Source: SHWC01 sp050173345 (GTDB lineage: Bacteria > Pseudomonadota > Alphaproteobacteria > UBA828). Taken from it: a DNA stretch of 64,000 nucleotides. The stretch is taken from assembly GCA_050173345.1 (NCBI GenBank), contig JBFXKW010000010.1:1-64000 (forward strand), written 5' to 3'. Positions 36,283 through 45,053 of this stretch are shown in pieces (position 1 is the first letter of the stretch; each line of letters opens with the position of its first letter). The notes below the pieces were generated by a model that saw only the letters and a program-made list of their open reading frames with translations, searched no databases and had not been told where the DNA came from. Both the position numbers and the translations under genes were made by a program.

Positions 36283-37530
36283 ATGGCCAAGATCACCGCC
36301 GTCTCGCCGCTGGCGCCGGCCGCCGGCCTGCCGCCCCTGCCGCCGGTCGCGGGCGTGCGCCTCGCCGCGGGCGAGGCCGGCGTGCGCTACAAGGGGCGCG
36401 ACGACGTGATCATCGCCGAGCTGCCGCCGGGCACCACGGTCGCCGGCGTGTTGACTCGCTCGGAGACGGCGGCGGCGCCGGTCGCCTGGTGCCGCGCCGC
36501 GCTGAAGAAGGGCAGGGCGCGCGGCCTCGTCGTCAACGCCGGCAACGCGAACGCGGCGACCGGCAAGGTGGGTGAACGCTCGGTCAAGCGCACCGCCGAG
36601 GCTGCCGCCGCGGCGCTCGGCGCGCGGCCGACGGAAATCTTCATCGCCTCGACCGGCGTGATCGGCGAGCCCCTGCCCGAGCAGCGCATCATCGACGCGC
36701 TGCCCAGCCTCCTCGCGTCGCTCTCGCCCGACGGCTTCGCGCGCGCGGCGCACGCGATCATGACCACGGACACCTTCCCGAAGGGCGCGGTGCGCCAGGC
36801 GAGGATCGGCGACGCCGAGGTCACGCTCGCCGGCATCTGCAAGGGCTCCGGCATGATCGAGCCCAACATGGGGACCATGCTGGCGTTCCTGTTCACCGAC
36901 GCGCGGCTGCCGGCGTCGGTGCTGCAGGCGCTCCTGGCGCGCGCGGCCGACCGCAGCTTCAATTGCATCACGGTGGACAGCGATACCTCCACGAGTGATA
37001 CCTGCCTCCTGTTCGCGACCGGCGCGGTCGGCCGCGCCCAGCCGACGATCAAGGGCGCAGGCGATCCCAGGCTGCGCGGCTTCAAACAGGCGCTCGACGC
37101 GGTGACGCTGGAGCTCGCGCACCTCATCGTGCGCGACGGCGAGGGCGCGACCAAGTTCGTCGCGGTCAAGGTGGGCGGCGCGCGCTCGGCCAGGTCGGCG
37201 AAGCGGCTGGCCTACGCGGTCGCCAATTCGCCGTTGGTCAAGACCGCGGTCGCGGGGCAGGACCCCAATTGGGGCCGCATCGTCGCGGCGCTCGGCAAGG
37301 CCGGCGAGCCGTTCGACCAAGCCGCACTCGCCATCAAGTTTGGCGGCTGGCCGGTGGCGGAGAAGGGCGCGCGCGCCGCGGGCTATGACGAGGCGGCGCT
37401 GGCGCGCCACATGAAGGGGCAGGAGATCGAGATCGAGATCGAGGTCGGCCCCGGCCCCGGCAAGGCAACGGTGTGGACCTGCGACCTCACCCATGCCTAC
37501 ATCGACATCAACGCCGACTACCGCTCCTGA
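36283..37530 (+). CDS. argJ: Bifunctional ornithine acetyltransferase / N-acetylglutamate synthase
   Basis: 415 residues. Moves the acetyl group from N-acetylornithine to glutamate in arginine synthesis. KGSGMIEPNMGTMLAF holds the self-cleavage site; the nucleophile Thr of the beta chain is present, but the residue before it is Gly (usual Ala). NAGNANAATG and DPNWGRIVAALG are further signatures. GGAGGA precedes the ATG. The last 38 bases overlap mutT. Confidence 0.96.
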   Translation: MAKITAVSPLAPAAGLPPLPPVAGVRLAAGEAGVRYKGRDDVIIAELPPGTTVAGVLTRSETAAAPVAWCRAALKKGRARGLVVNAGNANAATGKVGERSVKRTAEAAAAALGARPTEIFIASTGVIGEPLPEQRIIDALPSLLASLSPDGFARAAHAIMTTDTFPKGAVRQARIGDAEVTLAGICKGSGMIEPNMGTMLAFLFTDARLPASVLQALLARAADRSFNCITVDSDTSTSDTCLLFATGAVGRAQPTIKGAGDPRLRGFKQALDAVTLELAHLIVRDGEGATKFVAVKVGGARSARSAKRLAYAVANSPLVKTAVAGQDPNWGRIVAALGKAGEPFDQAALAIKFGGWPVAEKGARAAGYDEAALARHMKGQEIEIEIEVGPGPGKATVWTCDLTHAYIDINADYRS

Positions 37531-37936
37531 GCCGGCGGCCCCGCTCGTCCTGGTCGTCGCCGTCGCACTGGTCGATGCCGACGGCCGCGTGCTGGTCGCG
37601 GAGCGGCCCGCGGGCAAGCCGCTCGCCGGGCTCTGGGAGTTCCCGGGCGGCAAGCTCGGCGCCGGCGAGACGCCCGAGGCGGCGCTGATCCGCGAGCTCC
37701 ACGAGGAGCTCGGCATCGACGTGCACGAATCCTGCCTCGCGCCGCTCAGCTTCGCCTCGCATGCCTACGAGGCGTTCCACCTCCTGATGCCGCTCTATGT
37801 CTGCCGCGTCTGGAAGGGCGTCGCGACGCCGCGCGAGGGGCAGCGCCTGCGCTGGGTCCGCCCCAACGCGCTCGCCGAGCTGCCCATGCCGCCCGCCGAC
37901 AAGCCGCTGGTCGCGGCGCTGCGGGATTTGTTGTGA
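37493..37936 (+). CDS. mutT: NUDIX hydrolase MutT (8-oxo-dGTP diphosphatase)
   Basis: 147 residues. Complete Nudix box: GGKLGAGETPEAALIRELHE followed by ELGI fits Gx5Ex7REUxEExGU. GLWEFPGGK just before is typical of MutT, which removes oxidised dGTP from the nucleotide pool. Overlaps the end of argJ by 38 bases; the first 17 residues, Thr/Pro-rich, may not be translated if a later start is used. The secA-argJ-mutT neighbourhood is common in alphaproteobacteria. Confidence 0.9.
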   Translation: MPTSTSTPTTAPEPAAPLVLVVAVALVDADGRVLVAERPAGKPLAGLWEFPGGKLGAGETPEAALIRELHEELGIDVHESCLAPLSFASHAYEAFHLLMPLYVCRVWKGVATPREGQRLRWVRPNALAELPMPPADKPLVAALRDLL

Positions 37937-37970
37937 GATAGTGTCGCCGGGCGGCGGTTAACCGGTCGGA

Positions 37971-37986
37971 TTAACCTACCGTTAAC
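37971..37986 (+). promoter_or_regulatory. Perfect CtrA-type site (TTAA-N7-TTAAC)
   Basis: TTAACCTACCGTTAAC matches the full CtrA consensus, 46 bases before the DUF454 gene; another TTAAC half lies at 37958-37962. CtrA is the cell-cycle master regulator of alphaproteobacteria. Confidence 0.6.
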
Positions 37987-38031
37987 GGCCCGCGCGCATT
38001 TTGCGCCCATTCAACGAATGGCGGGTCGCTC

Positions 38032-38475
38032 ATGCTTGCAACGGTCTTTCCGGGCCTCAGCGTCGTCAGGCTCGGCTTCCTGCTGGCCGGCTGGATGGCC
38101 GTCGCGCTCGGCATCTTCGGCGCGATCATGCCGCTGATCCCCGGCACGCCCTTCTTCATCCTGGCGGCCTGGTGCTTCGCCCGCGGCTCCGAGCGGATCC
38201 ATGACTGGATCGTCGGCCATCCCTGGGTCGGCCCGATCATCAGGAACTGGCGCGAGCATCGGGTCATCCCGGTCCATGCCAAGATCGCGGCGGTCGGCGG
38301 CCTGGTGTCGAGCGTCTTCTTCGTCGCGTTCATGCTGCCCGGCCATCCGGCGCTTGCCGGCGAGGCCTGGCTCGTGCCGGTGGTCGACGCGCGCTGGCCG
38401 CTGCCGACCGTGATCGGCGTGATCAACACCGTGGTCGGCGCCTACATCCTGAGCCGCCCGAGCCGGGTTAAGTAG
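38032..38475 (+). CDS. DUF454 (YbaN-like) inner-membrane protein
   Basis: 147 residues with about four hydrophobic segments. The stretch GAIMPLIPGTPFFILAAWCF, followed by ARGSERIHDWIVGHPWVGPI, is the signature of the YbaN/DUF454 family. Function unknown. A perfect CtrA-type site stands at 37971-37986, so cell-cycle control is plausible. A family C structured repeat begins 8 bases after the stop codon. Confidence 0.9.
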   Translation: MLATVFPGLSVVRLGFLLAGWMAVALGIFGAIMPLIPGTPFFILAAWCFARGSERIHDWIVGHPWVGPIIRNWREHRVIPVHAKIAAVGGLVSSVFFVAFMLPGHPALAGEAWLVPVVDARWPLPTVIGVINTVVGAYILSRPSRVK

Positions 38476-38483
38476 TCTTTATG

Positions 38484-38620
38484 CCACGATGATCGAAGCC
38501 GATCATCGTGGCGCCCTCAGACGCCGGGCGCGCGCATCCGCTCGCTTGGCTCCGCCGCATAAGCGGCGCGGCGCAGTCGCGCCGTTCAAGCCTCGATGAG
38601 TGCGCTCATCGAGGCTTGGT
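38484..38620 (+). repeat. Structured repeat, family C, copy 1
   Basis: Element of about 137 bases starting 8 bases after the DUF454 stop. First stem CCACGATGATCG/CGATCATCGTGG (38484-38495 with 38500-38511); final perfect 13-base-pair stem 38588-38600 with 38605-38617; between them GCGCCCTCAG, a G+C-rich stem and GCCGCATAAGCGGC. The stop codon of the convergent methyltransferase gene (38606-38608) lies in the last stem. Confidence 0.9.
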
Positions 38621-39529
38621 GTAATCATCATCCCCGCGAAGCACGTCGGCGAGGTTGACTTCGCCGCTGCCGCGCGGCTTCGGCTGAGGCTGGGAGGGGT
38701 GCGGCGACCAGCCGGTCAGGTAGACCGTCTGGAAGGTTGCAGGGATCCGGTCCTCGGCGGTCGCGAACAGCGAGCGATAGGCGTTCGCCGCGGCGAACAG
38801 CGTGCCGCGGCCCGTGAAGCGCGAGCACCGTGCCCATGCCGCGTTGCTCTCGCCCATGCCCCTCAGCTCGCGCATCAGCGCGAACGGATCGGGGTAGGTC
38901 ACCGTGATCCGGTCGGTATCGACCACCGGCAGCGCGAAGCCGGCGCGCAGCATGAGCCCCGGCACGTCCTCGACCGCGGCGACCGGGGAGACGCGCGGCG
39001 AGGCGCCGCCGCTCCGCTCCAGCTCGGCATGCAGCCAGGCCGCGCGCAGCTCGTGCAGCGTCTCGCCGCCGAGCAGGGCGCCGAGGAAGAGGCCGTCCGG
39101 CTTGAGGGCGCGGCGAATCTGGATCAGCGCGCCGGGCAGGTCGTTGACCCAGTGCAGGCCGAGCACGCTGATCACGAGGTCGAGGCTGCCGTCGCGCAGC
39201 GGCAGGCGCTCCTCGTCGGCGACCAGGCGGCACGGCCCGCCTGCCTTGGCGCACATGGCCGGCGACAGCTCGGCCTCGATCAGGGTCTCGATGCCGCCGC
39301 GCCCGTTCAGCAGGCCGCGTACGATGCCGGTGCGGCAGCCGAGCTCGAGCGCGAGCGGGAAACGTCGCGTGATCTCGTCGAGCCGTTCGAGCACGCGCTC
39401 CGCGACCTCGCGGAACAGGAAGTCGTGCGCCGCGAAGTGCGCCGCCGCGCGGTCGCGATGCAGGCGCACCAGCCGGCGGTCGAAGACCGCCGTGTCGTCA
39501 CTCGGCGAGGCCGGGCGGGATGCGCTCAT
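38606..39529 (-). CDS. NDUFAF5-like SAM-dependent methyltransferase-fold protein
   Basis: 307 residues. Resembles the mitochondrial complex I assembly factor NDUFAF5 and bacterial relatives: VFDRRLVRLHRDRAA at the start, ALELGCRTGIVRGLL as SAM-binding loop, LISVLGLHWVNDLPGALIQI and FLGALLGGETLHELR. NDUFAF5 hydroxylates an arginine of a complex I subunit. The last residues (YTKPR) and the stop codon come from the family C repeat. Its start overlaps the end of the upstream amidase by 32 bases. Annotated as BioC-like in some genomes. Confidence 0.85.
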   Translation of the reverse strand: MSASRPASPSDDTAVFDRRLVRLHRDRAAAHFAAHDFLFREVAERVLERLDEITRRFPLALELGCRTGIVRGLLNGRGGIETLIEAELSPAMCAKAGGPCRLVADEERLPLRDGSLDLVISVLGLHWVNDLPGALIQIRRALKPDGLFLGALLGGETLHELRAAWLHAELERSGGASPRVSPVAAVEDVPGLMLRAGFALPVVDTDRITVTYPDPFALMRELRGMGESNAAWARCSRFTGRGTLFAAANAYRSLFATAEDRIPATFQTVYLTGWSPHPSQPQPKPRGSGEVNLADVLRGDDDYTKPR

Positions 39530-40901
39530 GCCAGTCCGTCGCCTGCTGATAGGCCCAGCCGATGCGCAGCGCCGTCGCTTCGTCGAAGCCGCGGCAGACG
39601 ATCTGCAGGCCGATCGGCAGGCCGCCCTTGCTGAAGCCGTTGGGCACCGAGAGGGCGCACCAGCCGAGCCAGTTGACCGGCCGGGTGAAGTGCGCGGGCG
39701 TCGATTTCTGGTCGGCGGCCTCGACCGGCACCGCCGGGGTCGTGAGGGTCGGCGTCAGCCAGGCGTCGAAGCCGTCGAGCGCGGCGAGCGACGCCTGGGC
39801 ATCCTTCTGCTGCTCGCGTAAGAGGGCGAGATAGTCCCTCGCCAGCACGCCGCGGCCGACCAGGATGCGCGGGCGCATGTCGGCATCGAGCGGGAGACTC
39901 GGATCGTCGACCAGCTCGCCGAGCAGGGCATAGCCCTCGGCGCCGATCAGGCGGCCCACCTTCGCGCCATAGGCCGCCCGCGATTCCGGCAGGGCGAACG
40001 GCTCGATGCGGGCGCCGAGCGCGGCCAGCCGCTCGACAGCGGCGTCATAGGCCGCCAGCACCTCGGCGGCGACACCGTCGCGCTCGACCTCGGCCAGGAT
40101 GCCGAGGCGGAGGCCCGCGACGCCGCGGCGCAAGCCCGGCAGCGGGTCGTCGGGCGCGCGGCGGAGCGTCAGCGGGTCGTCGGGGTCCGGGCCTTGGAGC
40201 AGGGCGAACAGACGGGCGGCGTCCTCGACCGTGCGGGCCATCGGCCCCGGCGTGTCGAGGCTCGGCGCGAGCGGCAGGACGCCGGCCACGCTGATCCGCC
40301 CGAGCGTGGTCTTGAGCCCGCTGAGCCCGCACCAGGCGGACGGGATGCGCACCGAGCCGCCGGTATCGGTGCCGATCGCCCAGGGCACGAGATAGGCCGC
40401 GGCGGCAACGCCCGAGCCGCTGCTCGAGCCGCCCGGCACCCGGTGGGTCGCGAGGTCCCACGGGTTCCACGGCGTGCCGCGGTGCTGGTTGGTGCCCCAG
40501 CCGCCCATGGCGAACTCGACCGTGTGGGTCTTGCCGAGCACGATCATGCCGGCGGCGATCAGGCGGCGCGCCAGCGTGGCGGTCACCGTGGAGACCCGCT
40601 CTGCCCAATGCTGGCTGCCGCCCGTGGTGACCTGTCCTTCGATCTCGATGAGGTCCTTGAGCGCGACCGGCACGCCGTGCCAGGGGCCGACGGCGTGGCC
40701 GGCGCGGATCGCCTTATGTGCCGCCTCGGCTGCGTCCCTCGCGCGCTCGGCATAGACCGCGGTGAAGGCGCGGAGCTTCGGCTCGTGCCTCTCGATGCGG
40801 GCGAGCAGCGCATCGACGAGCTCGACCGGGCTCAGCTTCCCCGCCTGGATCGCCTGGGCGGCGGCGCTCGCGGAGAGGAAGGCGGGGTTGGAGGATGTCA
40901 C
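39498..40901 (-). CDS. Amidase-signature-family enzyme
   Basis: 467 residues, full length. Hydrolyses an amide bond through a Ser-cisSer-Lys triad: Lys in VALKDLIE, cis-Ser and nucleophile in VPGGSSSGSGVAA and TDTGGSVRIPS. No GatB or GatC is nearby and the C terminus differs from GatA, so it is a stand-alone amidase of unknown substrate. Divergent from comF. Overlaps the NDUFAF5-like gene. Confidence 0.9.
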   Translation of the reverse strand: MTSSNPAFLSASAAAQAIQAGKLSPVELVDALLARIERHEPKLRAFTAVYAERARDAAEAAHKAIRAGHAVGPWHGVPVALKDLIEIEGQVTTGGSQHWAERVSTVTATLARRLIAAGMIVLGKTHTVEFAMGGWGTNQHRGTPWNPWDLATHRVPGGSSSGSGVAAAAYLVPWAIGTDTGGSVRIPSAWCGLSGLKTTLGRISVAGVLPLAPSLDTPGPMARTVEDAARLFALLQGPDPDDPLTLRRAPDDPLPGLRRGVAGLRLGILAEVERDGVAAEVLAAYDAAVERLAALGARIEPFALPESRAAYGAKVGRLIGAEGYALLGELVDDPSLPLDADMRPRILVGRGVLARDYLALLREQQKDAQASLAALDGFDAWLTPTLTTPAVPVEAADQKSTPAHFTRPVNWLGWCALSVPNGFSKGGLPIGLQIVCRGFDEATALRIGWAYQQATDWHERIPPGLAE

Positions 40902-40955
40902 TGGTTTTTTCCGTTCTTGTCAGGTGTGGCTCGGACGGGCGTAGCATAGCCGGCC

Positions 40956-41726
40956 ATGATGAGGTTCGACACCATGCCGGCGGACGTGGCGCGCTCCTGG
41001 CGGCGCGCCGCCGGGGCCGTGCTCGATGCCTTCCTGCCGCCGCAGTGCCTCGCCTGCGCCGCCGCGGTCGAGCGACCCGGCCAGCTCTGCGCCGAGTGCT
41101 GGCGCGGCGTCGATTTCATCGGGCCGCCGCAATGCGCCTGCTGCGGCATGCCGTTCGAGCTCGACGTCCCCTCCGATACGCTGTGCGGCGTCTGCCTCAA
41201 GACACCGCCGGCCTATGACCGCGCCCGGGCGGCCTTTAGCTACGCCGGCGTCGGGCGGAGCCTCGTGCTCGGCTTCAAGATGGCGGACCGGACCTATTGC
41301 GCGCCGCCCCTGGCGGCGTGGCTGGAGCGCGCCGGCGCGGCCCTGATCGCGGACGCCGACCTGCTGGTGCCCGTGCCGCTGCATCGCTGGCGCCTCCTCG
41401 CGCGGCGCTTCAACCAGTCGGCGCTTTTGGCGCGCGAGCTCTCCCGCCGCGCCGGCAAGCCGTGGGCAGCGTCCGCCCTGGTGCGCCTGCGGCCGACGCC
41501 ATCGCAGGCAACGCTGCCGGCGGCCGAGCGGCGGCGCAATGTCAGGGGCGCCTTCGCCGTGCCGGCACGGGCGCAGGCCCTGATCGAGGGACGCCGGCTG
41601 CTCCTGATCGACGACGTGATGACCACCGGTTCCACGGTGAGCGCCTGCGCCGAGACCCTGCTGAGGGCAGGGGCAAGCGCGGTCGACGTCTTGACGTTGG
41701 CCCGGCGCGATCGCCATGTTGAATGA
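40956..41726 (+). CDS. ComF-family phosphoribosyltransferase-like protein
   Basis: 256 residues. N-terminal double zinc ribbon: LPPQCLACAAAVERPGQLCA then CACCGMPF and LCGVCLK. The C-terminal domain is a phosphoribosyltransferase fold with the PRPP loop LLLIDDVMTTGSTVS and VPVPLHRWRLLARRFNQSA. In other bacteria ComF helps take up DNA (competence). Start at 40956 or the second Met. First gene of comF-grx-nit, each overlapping the next by 4 bases. Confidence 0.92.
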   Translation: MMRFDTMPADVARSWRRAAGAVLDAFLPPQCLACAAAVERPGQLCAECWRGVDFIGPPQCACCGMPFELDVPSDTLCGVCLKTPPAYDRARAAFSYAGVGRSLVLGFKMADRTYCAPPLAAWLERAGAALIADADLLVPVPLHRWRLLARRFNQSALLARELSRRAGKPWAASALVRLRPTPSQATLPAAERRRNVRGAFAVPARAQALIEGRRLLLIDDVMTTGSTVSACAETLLRAGASAVDVLTLARRDRHVE

Positions 41727-42016
41727 TCAGCCCTTCAGCCAAGAGACCGGCCGTGCCCAAGATCGAAATCTACACCACGATGCTCTGCCCCTATTGCCAT
41801 CGCGCCAAGCGGCTCCTGGAGAAGAAGGGCGTGCGCTATGACGAGATCGACGTGACGAGCAGCCCCGAGCTGCGCGACGAGATGCGGCAACGCTCGGGCG
41901 GCCGCCAGACCGTGCCGCAGATCTTCATCGACGGCGAGCCGATCGGCGGCTCCGACGATCTCGCCAAGCTCGACCAGTCGGGCGAGCTCGACCGGAAGCT
42001 GGGCCTCGCCGCATGA
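41723..42016 (+). CDS. grxC: Glutaredoxin 3
   Basis: About 97 residues. Thiol-disulfide enzyme working with glutathione. Dithiol active site CPYC in TTMLCPYCHRAKRLL, then TVPQIFIDGEPIGGSDDL with the cis-Pro and GSDD glutathione site. The ATG at 41723 overlaps the comF stop (ATGA); a GTG at 41753 (PKIEIYTT) would give the more usual length. Overlaps the nitrilase gene by 4 bases. Confidence 0.95.
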   Translation: MISPSAKRPAVPKIEIYTTMLCPYCHRAKRLLEKKGVRYDEIDVTSSPELRDEMRQRSGGRQTVPQIFIDGEPIGGSDDLAKLDQSGELDRKLGLAA

Positions 42017-42867
42017 GTCGGCTCATTCGCGCCGCCTGCGTGCAGCTCAATGGCGGCCAGGACATGGCGCGCAACCTCGACCGTGCCGAGGCGCGGGTGC
42101 GCGAGGCGCAGGCCCAAGGCGCGCGCTTCATCGCGCTGCCCGAGAACGCGCCGCTGATGGAGCACCGCGCCGAGATCAGCCGCGCGCAGGCCGCGCCGAC
42201 CGAGAGCCACCCGGCGGTGCGCCGCTTCTCGGCGCTCGCAAGCGAACTCGGCGTCCATATTTTGCTCGGCTCGCACGCGGCGCTCGCGCCGAACGGCAAG
42301 CTCTCCAACCGCTCCGTGCTGTTCGATGACAAGGGCTCGATCGTCGCGGCCTACGACAAGGTCCACATGTTCGACGTCGACATCCCGGACGGTGCGACCT
42401 ACCGCGAGTCCGAGACCTTCGAGCCGGGCCGCGACGCCGTGATCGCCGAGACGCCGTTCGCCCGCATCGGCCTCACGGTCTGCTATGACGTGCGCTTCGC
42501 CTATCTCTACCGGATGCTCGCGCAAGGGGGCGCCGAGCTGCTCACCGTGCCGGCCGCCTTCACCAAGCTCACCGGCGAGGCGCACTGGCACGTGCTGCTG
42601 CGCGCGCGGGCGATCGAGACCGGCTGCTTCGTGGTGGCGCCGGCGCAATGCGGCAGCCATTCCGGCAACCGGCGCACCTTCGGCCATTCGCTGATCGTCG
42701 ATCCGTGGGGCGCGGTGCTGGCCGATGGCGGCGAGGCGGAAGGCGTGATCGTCGCCGAGCTCGACCTCGACAAGGTGGCCGAGGCGCGCGGGCGCATCCC
42801 GGCGCTCCGGCACGACCGGCCCGTCGCGCTCAAGGCGAAGACTTCGCTCGGCGCGGCGGCCGGCTAA
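42013..42867 (+). CDS. Carbon-nitrogen hydrolase, probable deaminated glutathione amidase
   Basis: 284 residues of the nitrilase superfamily. Catalytic Glu in IALPENAPLM, Lys in AAYDKVHMFDVDIP and Cys in GLTVCYDVRFAYLY are intact. The KVHMFDVDI and CYDVRFPxLYR patterns are those of Nit1/NIT-type deaminated-glutathione amidases, which fits the link to glutaredoxin. Overlaps grxC (ATGA). A family C repeat begins 6 bases after its stop. Confidence 0.92.
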   Translation: MSRLIRAACVQLNGGQDMARNLDRAEARVREAQAQGARFIALPENAPLMEHRAEISRAQAAPTESHPAVRRFSALASELGVHILLGSHAALAPNGKLSNRSVLFDDKGSIVAAYDKVHMFDVDIPDGATYRESETFEPGRDAVIAETPFARIGLTVCYDVRFAYLYRMLAQGGAELLTVPAAFTKLTGEAHWHVLLRARAIETGCFVVAPAQCGSHSGNRRTFGHSLIVDPWGAVLADGGEAEGVIVAELDLDKVAEARGRIPALRHDRPVALKAKTSLGAAAG

Positions 42868-42873
42868 TGCTGG

Positions 42874-43010
42874 TCCCGATGATCGGAGACGATCATCGGG
42901 ACGCCCTCAGTCGCCGGGCGCATGCTCCGCATGCTTGGCTTTCGCCGCATAAGCGGCGCGGCGCGGTCGCGCCGGCTAAGCCTCGATGAGTCGAACTCAT
43001 CAAGGCTTGG
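42874..43010 (+). repeat. Structured repeat, family C, copy 2
   Basis: Starts 6 bases after the nitrilase stop. First stem TCCCGATGATCG/CGATCATCGGGA (42874-42885 with 42890-42901). Inner stem CATGC/GCATG; then GCCGCATAAGCGGC; final stem AAGCCTCGATGAG with CTCATCAAGGCTT (one mismatch). Confidence 0.92.
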
Positions 43011-43058
43011 TATTACACCCGAATGGGCTAAGCCGGGGGCAGGCACCCCTCACCCTGG

Positions 43059-43085
43059 CCCTCTCCCCCTTGGCGGGGGAGAGGG
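43059..43085. terminator. Perfect 11-base-pair hairpin at a convergent junction
   Basis: CCCTCTCCCCC, loop TTGGC, GGGGGAGAGGG, between the end of the nitrilase gene and the end of the peroxiredoxin gene. No T run, so its action as a terminator is likely but not certain. Related hairpins: 59116-59140 and 13768-13795. Confidence 0.6.
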
Positions 43086-43108
43086 GAACGCATGTGCCAA
43101 GTGTCGCC

Positions 43109-43768
43109 TTATTTCGGCTGCGGCACGATGCGGAGGTAGGGCTTCGGGGCCTTCCAGCCGCCGGGGAAGGCCTTCTTGGCGTCCTCGTCCGACACCGACG
43201 GCACGATGATGACGTCCTGACCCTGCTTCCAGTTCACCGGCGTCGCCACCTTGTGCTTCGCGGTGAGCTGCACCGAATCGAGCACGCGCAGCACCTCGTC
43301 GAAATTGCGCCCGGTGCTCATCGGGTAGGTGAGCTGCATCTTGATCTTCTTGTCCGGCCCGATCAGGAACACGGTGCGCACGGTGGCGTTGTCGGCCGCG
43401 GTGCGGCCCTTCGAGCTGTCGCCGGCGGCGGCCGGCAGCATGTCATAGGCCTTGGCGATCTTGAGCTCGGGGTCGCCGATCAGGGGGTAGTTGACCTTGT
43501 GCCCCTGGGTCTCCTCGATGTCCTTCGACCATTTCTCGTGGTCGGTCACCGGGTCGACGCTGAGGCCGAGGATCTTGCAATTGCGCTTCTTGAACTCCTT
43601 TTCGAGGCCGGCCATGTAGCCGAGCTCGGTGGTGCAGACCGGGGTGAAATCCTTGGGGTGAGAGAACAGGATCGCCCAGCCGTCGCCGATCCACTCGTGG
43701 AACTTGATCTTGCCCTGGGTGGTCTCCGCCTCGAAGTCCGGGGCGGTATCGTTGATGCGCAAGCTCAT
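43109..43768 (-). CDS. 1-Cys peroxiredoxin (Prx6 type)
   Basis: 219 residues. Reduces peroxides through one active Cys in FTPVCTTELG, preceded by LFSHPKDFTP; the resolving Cys is absent and the long C-terminal domain (VATPVNWKQGQDVIIVPSV) marks the Prx6 group. GGAG lies just upstream of the ATG at 43768. Stands alone between two convergent or divergent neighbours; no OxyR site noticed. Confidence 0.95.
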   Translation of the reverse strand: MSLRINDTAPDFEAETTQGKIKFHEWIGDGWAILFSHPKDFTPVCTTELGYMAGLEKEFKKRNCKILGLSVDPVTDHEKWSKDIEETQGHKVNYPLIGDPELKIAKAYDMLPAAAGDSSKGRTAADNATVRTVFLIGPDKKIKMQLTYPMSTGRNFDEVLRVLDSVQLTAKHKVATPVNWKQGQDVIIVPSVSDEDAKKAFPGGWKAPKPYLRIVPQPK

Positions 43769-43932
43769 GCGTTGATCTCCCTGGTTTGACTGGCCGTAGT
43801 GGACGACGCCCGCCTTCCGCACGCAAGTAGCGACCGGTGCCAACCTCTGGAAGGCGTGTCGTTGGGGTGCGGTTTCCAGCCAGATTTCTTAACACCGACG
43901 CCAAGCATGGCGCAATTTGGCGACCGGTAAAT

Positions 43933-44505
43933 TTAATCAAGCAGCGACATGTGGCCGCCGGCCCGGGCGGCGATGCGCTGCACCACGGCCGGCCGCGGTT
44001 CCGCGACCTCCAGGTATTCATAGGCGATCACTTCGAGCCGGTCCCGGACGATGTCGAGCAGCTCGCCGGACTTGAGCAGATGGTCGGGGTTCCTGGGCCG
44101 GCCGAAGCGCTCGTTGCCCGCCGCGAAGGTCTCGTAGATCAGGATGCCGCCGGGTTCGAGCGCCGCGAGGATGGCCGGGAAGAGCGGCCGGTGCAGATAG
44201 TTGGCCACCACGATCCCGGCGAAGCGCCGGCCGGCAAGCGGCCAGGGCGAGCCATCCTCCAGATCCGCCTGGACGACTTCGAGCAGCGCCGCGCGCGGCA
44301 GCCCGCCAAGTGCCGCCGTGTCGCGGTCGAGCGCGGTCACCGGGTGGCCGAGGCCGAGGAAGAGGCGGGCATGCCGGCCGCCGCCGCAGGCGAGGTCGAG
44401 CACCGGCCCGCCCGCGCGCACGAAGGGGGCGAAGCGCACGACCCAGGAGGAGGCGTCCCGGGGGATGAGGTGAGGCTCGTTCACTTGGTCGAAGCCGTTG
44501 CGCAC
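43933..44505 (-). CDS. SAM-dependent methyltransferase (TehB-like)
   Basis: 190-residue class I methyltransferase. SAM loop VLDLACGGGRHARLFL, acidic residue in TALDRDTAAL, and VVANYLHRPLFPAILAALEP as the post-motif region. Small single-domain enzymes of this kind methylate small molecules (for example tellurite or thiols) or are of unknown role. Divergent from the DUF1178 gene; promoter sequences overlap its first codons. Confidence 0.85.
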   Translation of the reverse strand: MRNGFDQVNEPHLIPRDASSWVVRFAPFVRAGGPVLDLACGGGRHARLFLGLGHPVTALDRDTAALGGLPRAALLEVVQADLEDGSPWPLAGRRFAGIVVANYLHRPLFPAILAALEPGGILIYETFAAGNERFGRPRNPDHLLKSGELLDIVRDRLEVIAYEYLEVAEPRPAVVQRIAARAGGHMSLLD

Positions 44506-44525
44506 ATTGGGTTTGCGCCTATATT
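44498..44525 (+). promoter_or_regulatory. Promoter of the DUF1178 gene
   Basis: TTGCGC (44498-44503), 16-base spacer, TATATT (44520-44525), some 50 bases before the GTG start at 44574. Confidence 0.5.
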
Positions 44526-44573
44526 ACCAGGATGTAGCACTCGGCGTCCGAGAGTGCTGGAGATGGATGGGCC

Positions 44574-45023
44574 GTGATCGCGTTCGATCTCAAATGCGCC
44601 AAGGGGCATGTGTTCGAGGCCTGGTTCGCATCGAGCCGGGGTTATGAGCGCGACGCCAAGGCCGGCCGCGTCGAATGCCCGCTGTGCGGCAGCGCCAAGG
44701 TGGAGAAGGCGCCGATGGCGCCGAACCTATCGGTCGGCAAGCGCGACGATAGGCCTGCCGTCCCGGCGGTGCCGGCGGAGGACGCCGCCGACATGGCGAG
44801 CCGGGCCGAGCTGATGAAGAAGGTCCGCGAGCTCCAGACCGTGATCGAGCGGGAGTTCGACCATGTCGGCGACCGTTTCGCCGACGAGGCGCGCAAGATC
44901 CACCATGGCGAGGTCGAGAAGCGCTCGATCTATGGCTCGGCGACGCCGGAGGAGTCCAAGGAGCTCCGCGAGGAAGGCATCGAGTTCGGCCAGATCCCCT
45001 GGCTGCCGCGCCACGACGCCTGA
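44574..45023 (+). CDS. DUF1178 zinc-ribbon protein
   Basis: 149 residues. MIAFDLKCAKGHVFEAWF and VECPLCGSAKVEKAPMAPNL form a CxxxH...CPLCG zinc-ribbon-like start; the C-terminal half (ARKIHHGEVEKRSIYGSATP) is the rest of the DUF1178 pattern. Function unknown. Start is GTG with GGAGAT upstream. In alphaproteobacteria it normally follows the comF-grx-nit genes; here a peroxiredoxin and a methyltransferase lie between. Confidence 0.9.
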   Translation: MIAFDLKCAKGHVFEAWFASSRGYERDAKAGRVECPLCGSAKVEKAPMAPNLSVGKRDDRPAVPAVPAEDAADMASRAELMKKVRELQTVIEREFDHVGDRFADEARKIHHGEVEKRSIYGSATPEESKELREEGIEFGQIPWLPRHDA

Positions 45024-45053
45024 GTACGCGGTAACGGACGTCCGTACTTAAAT

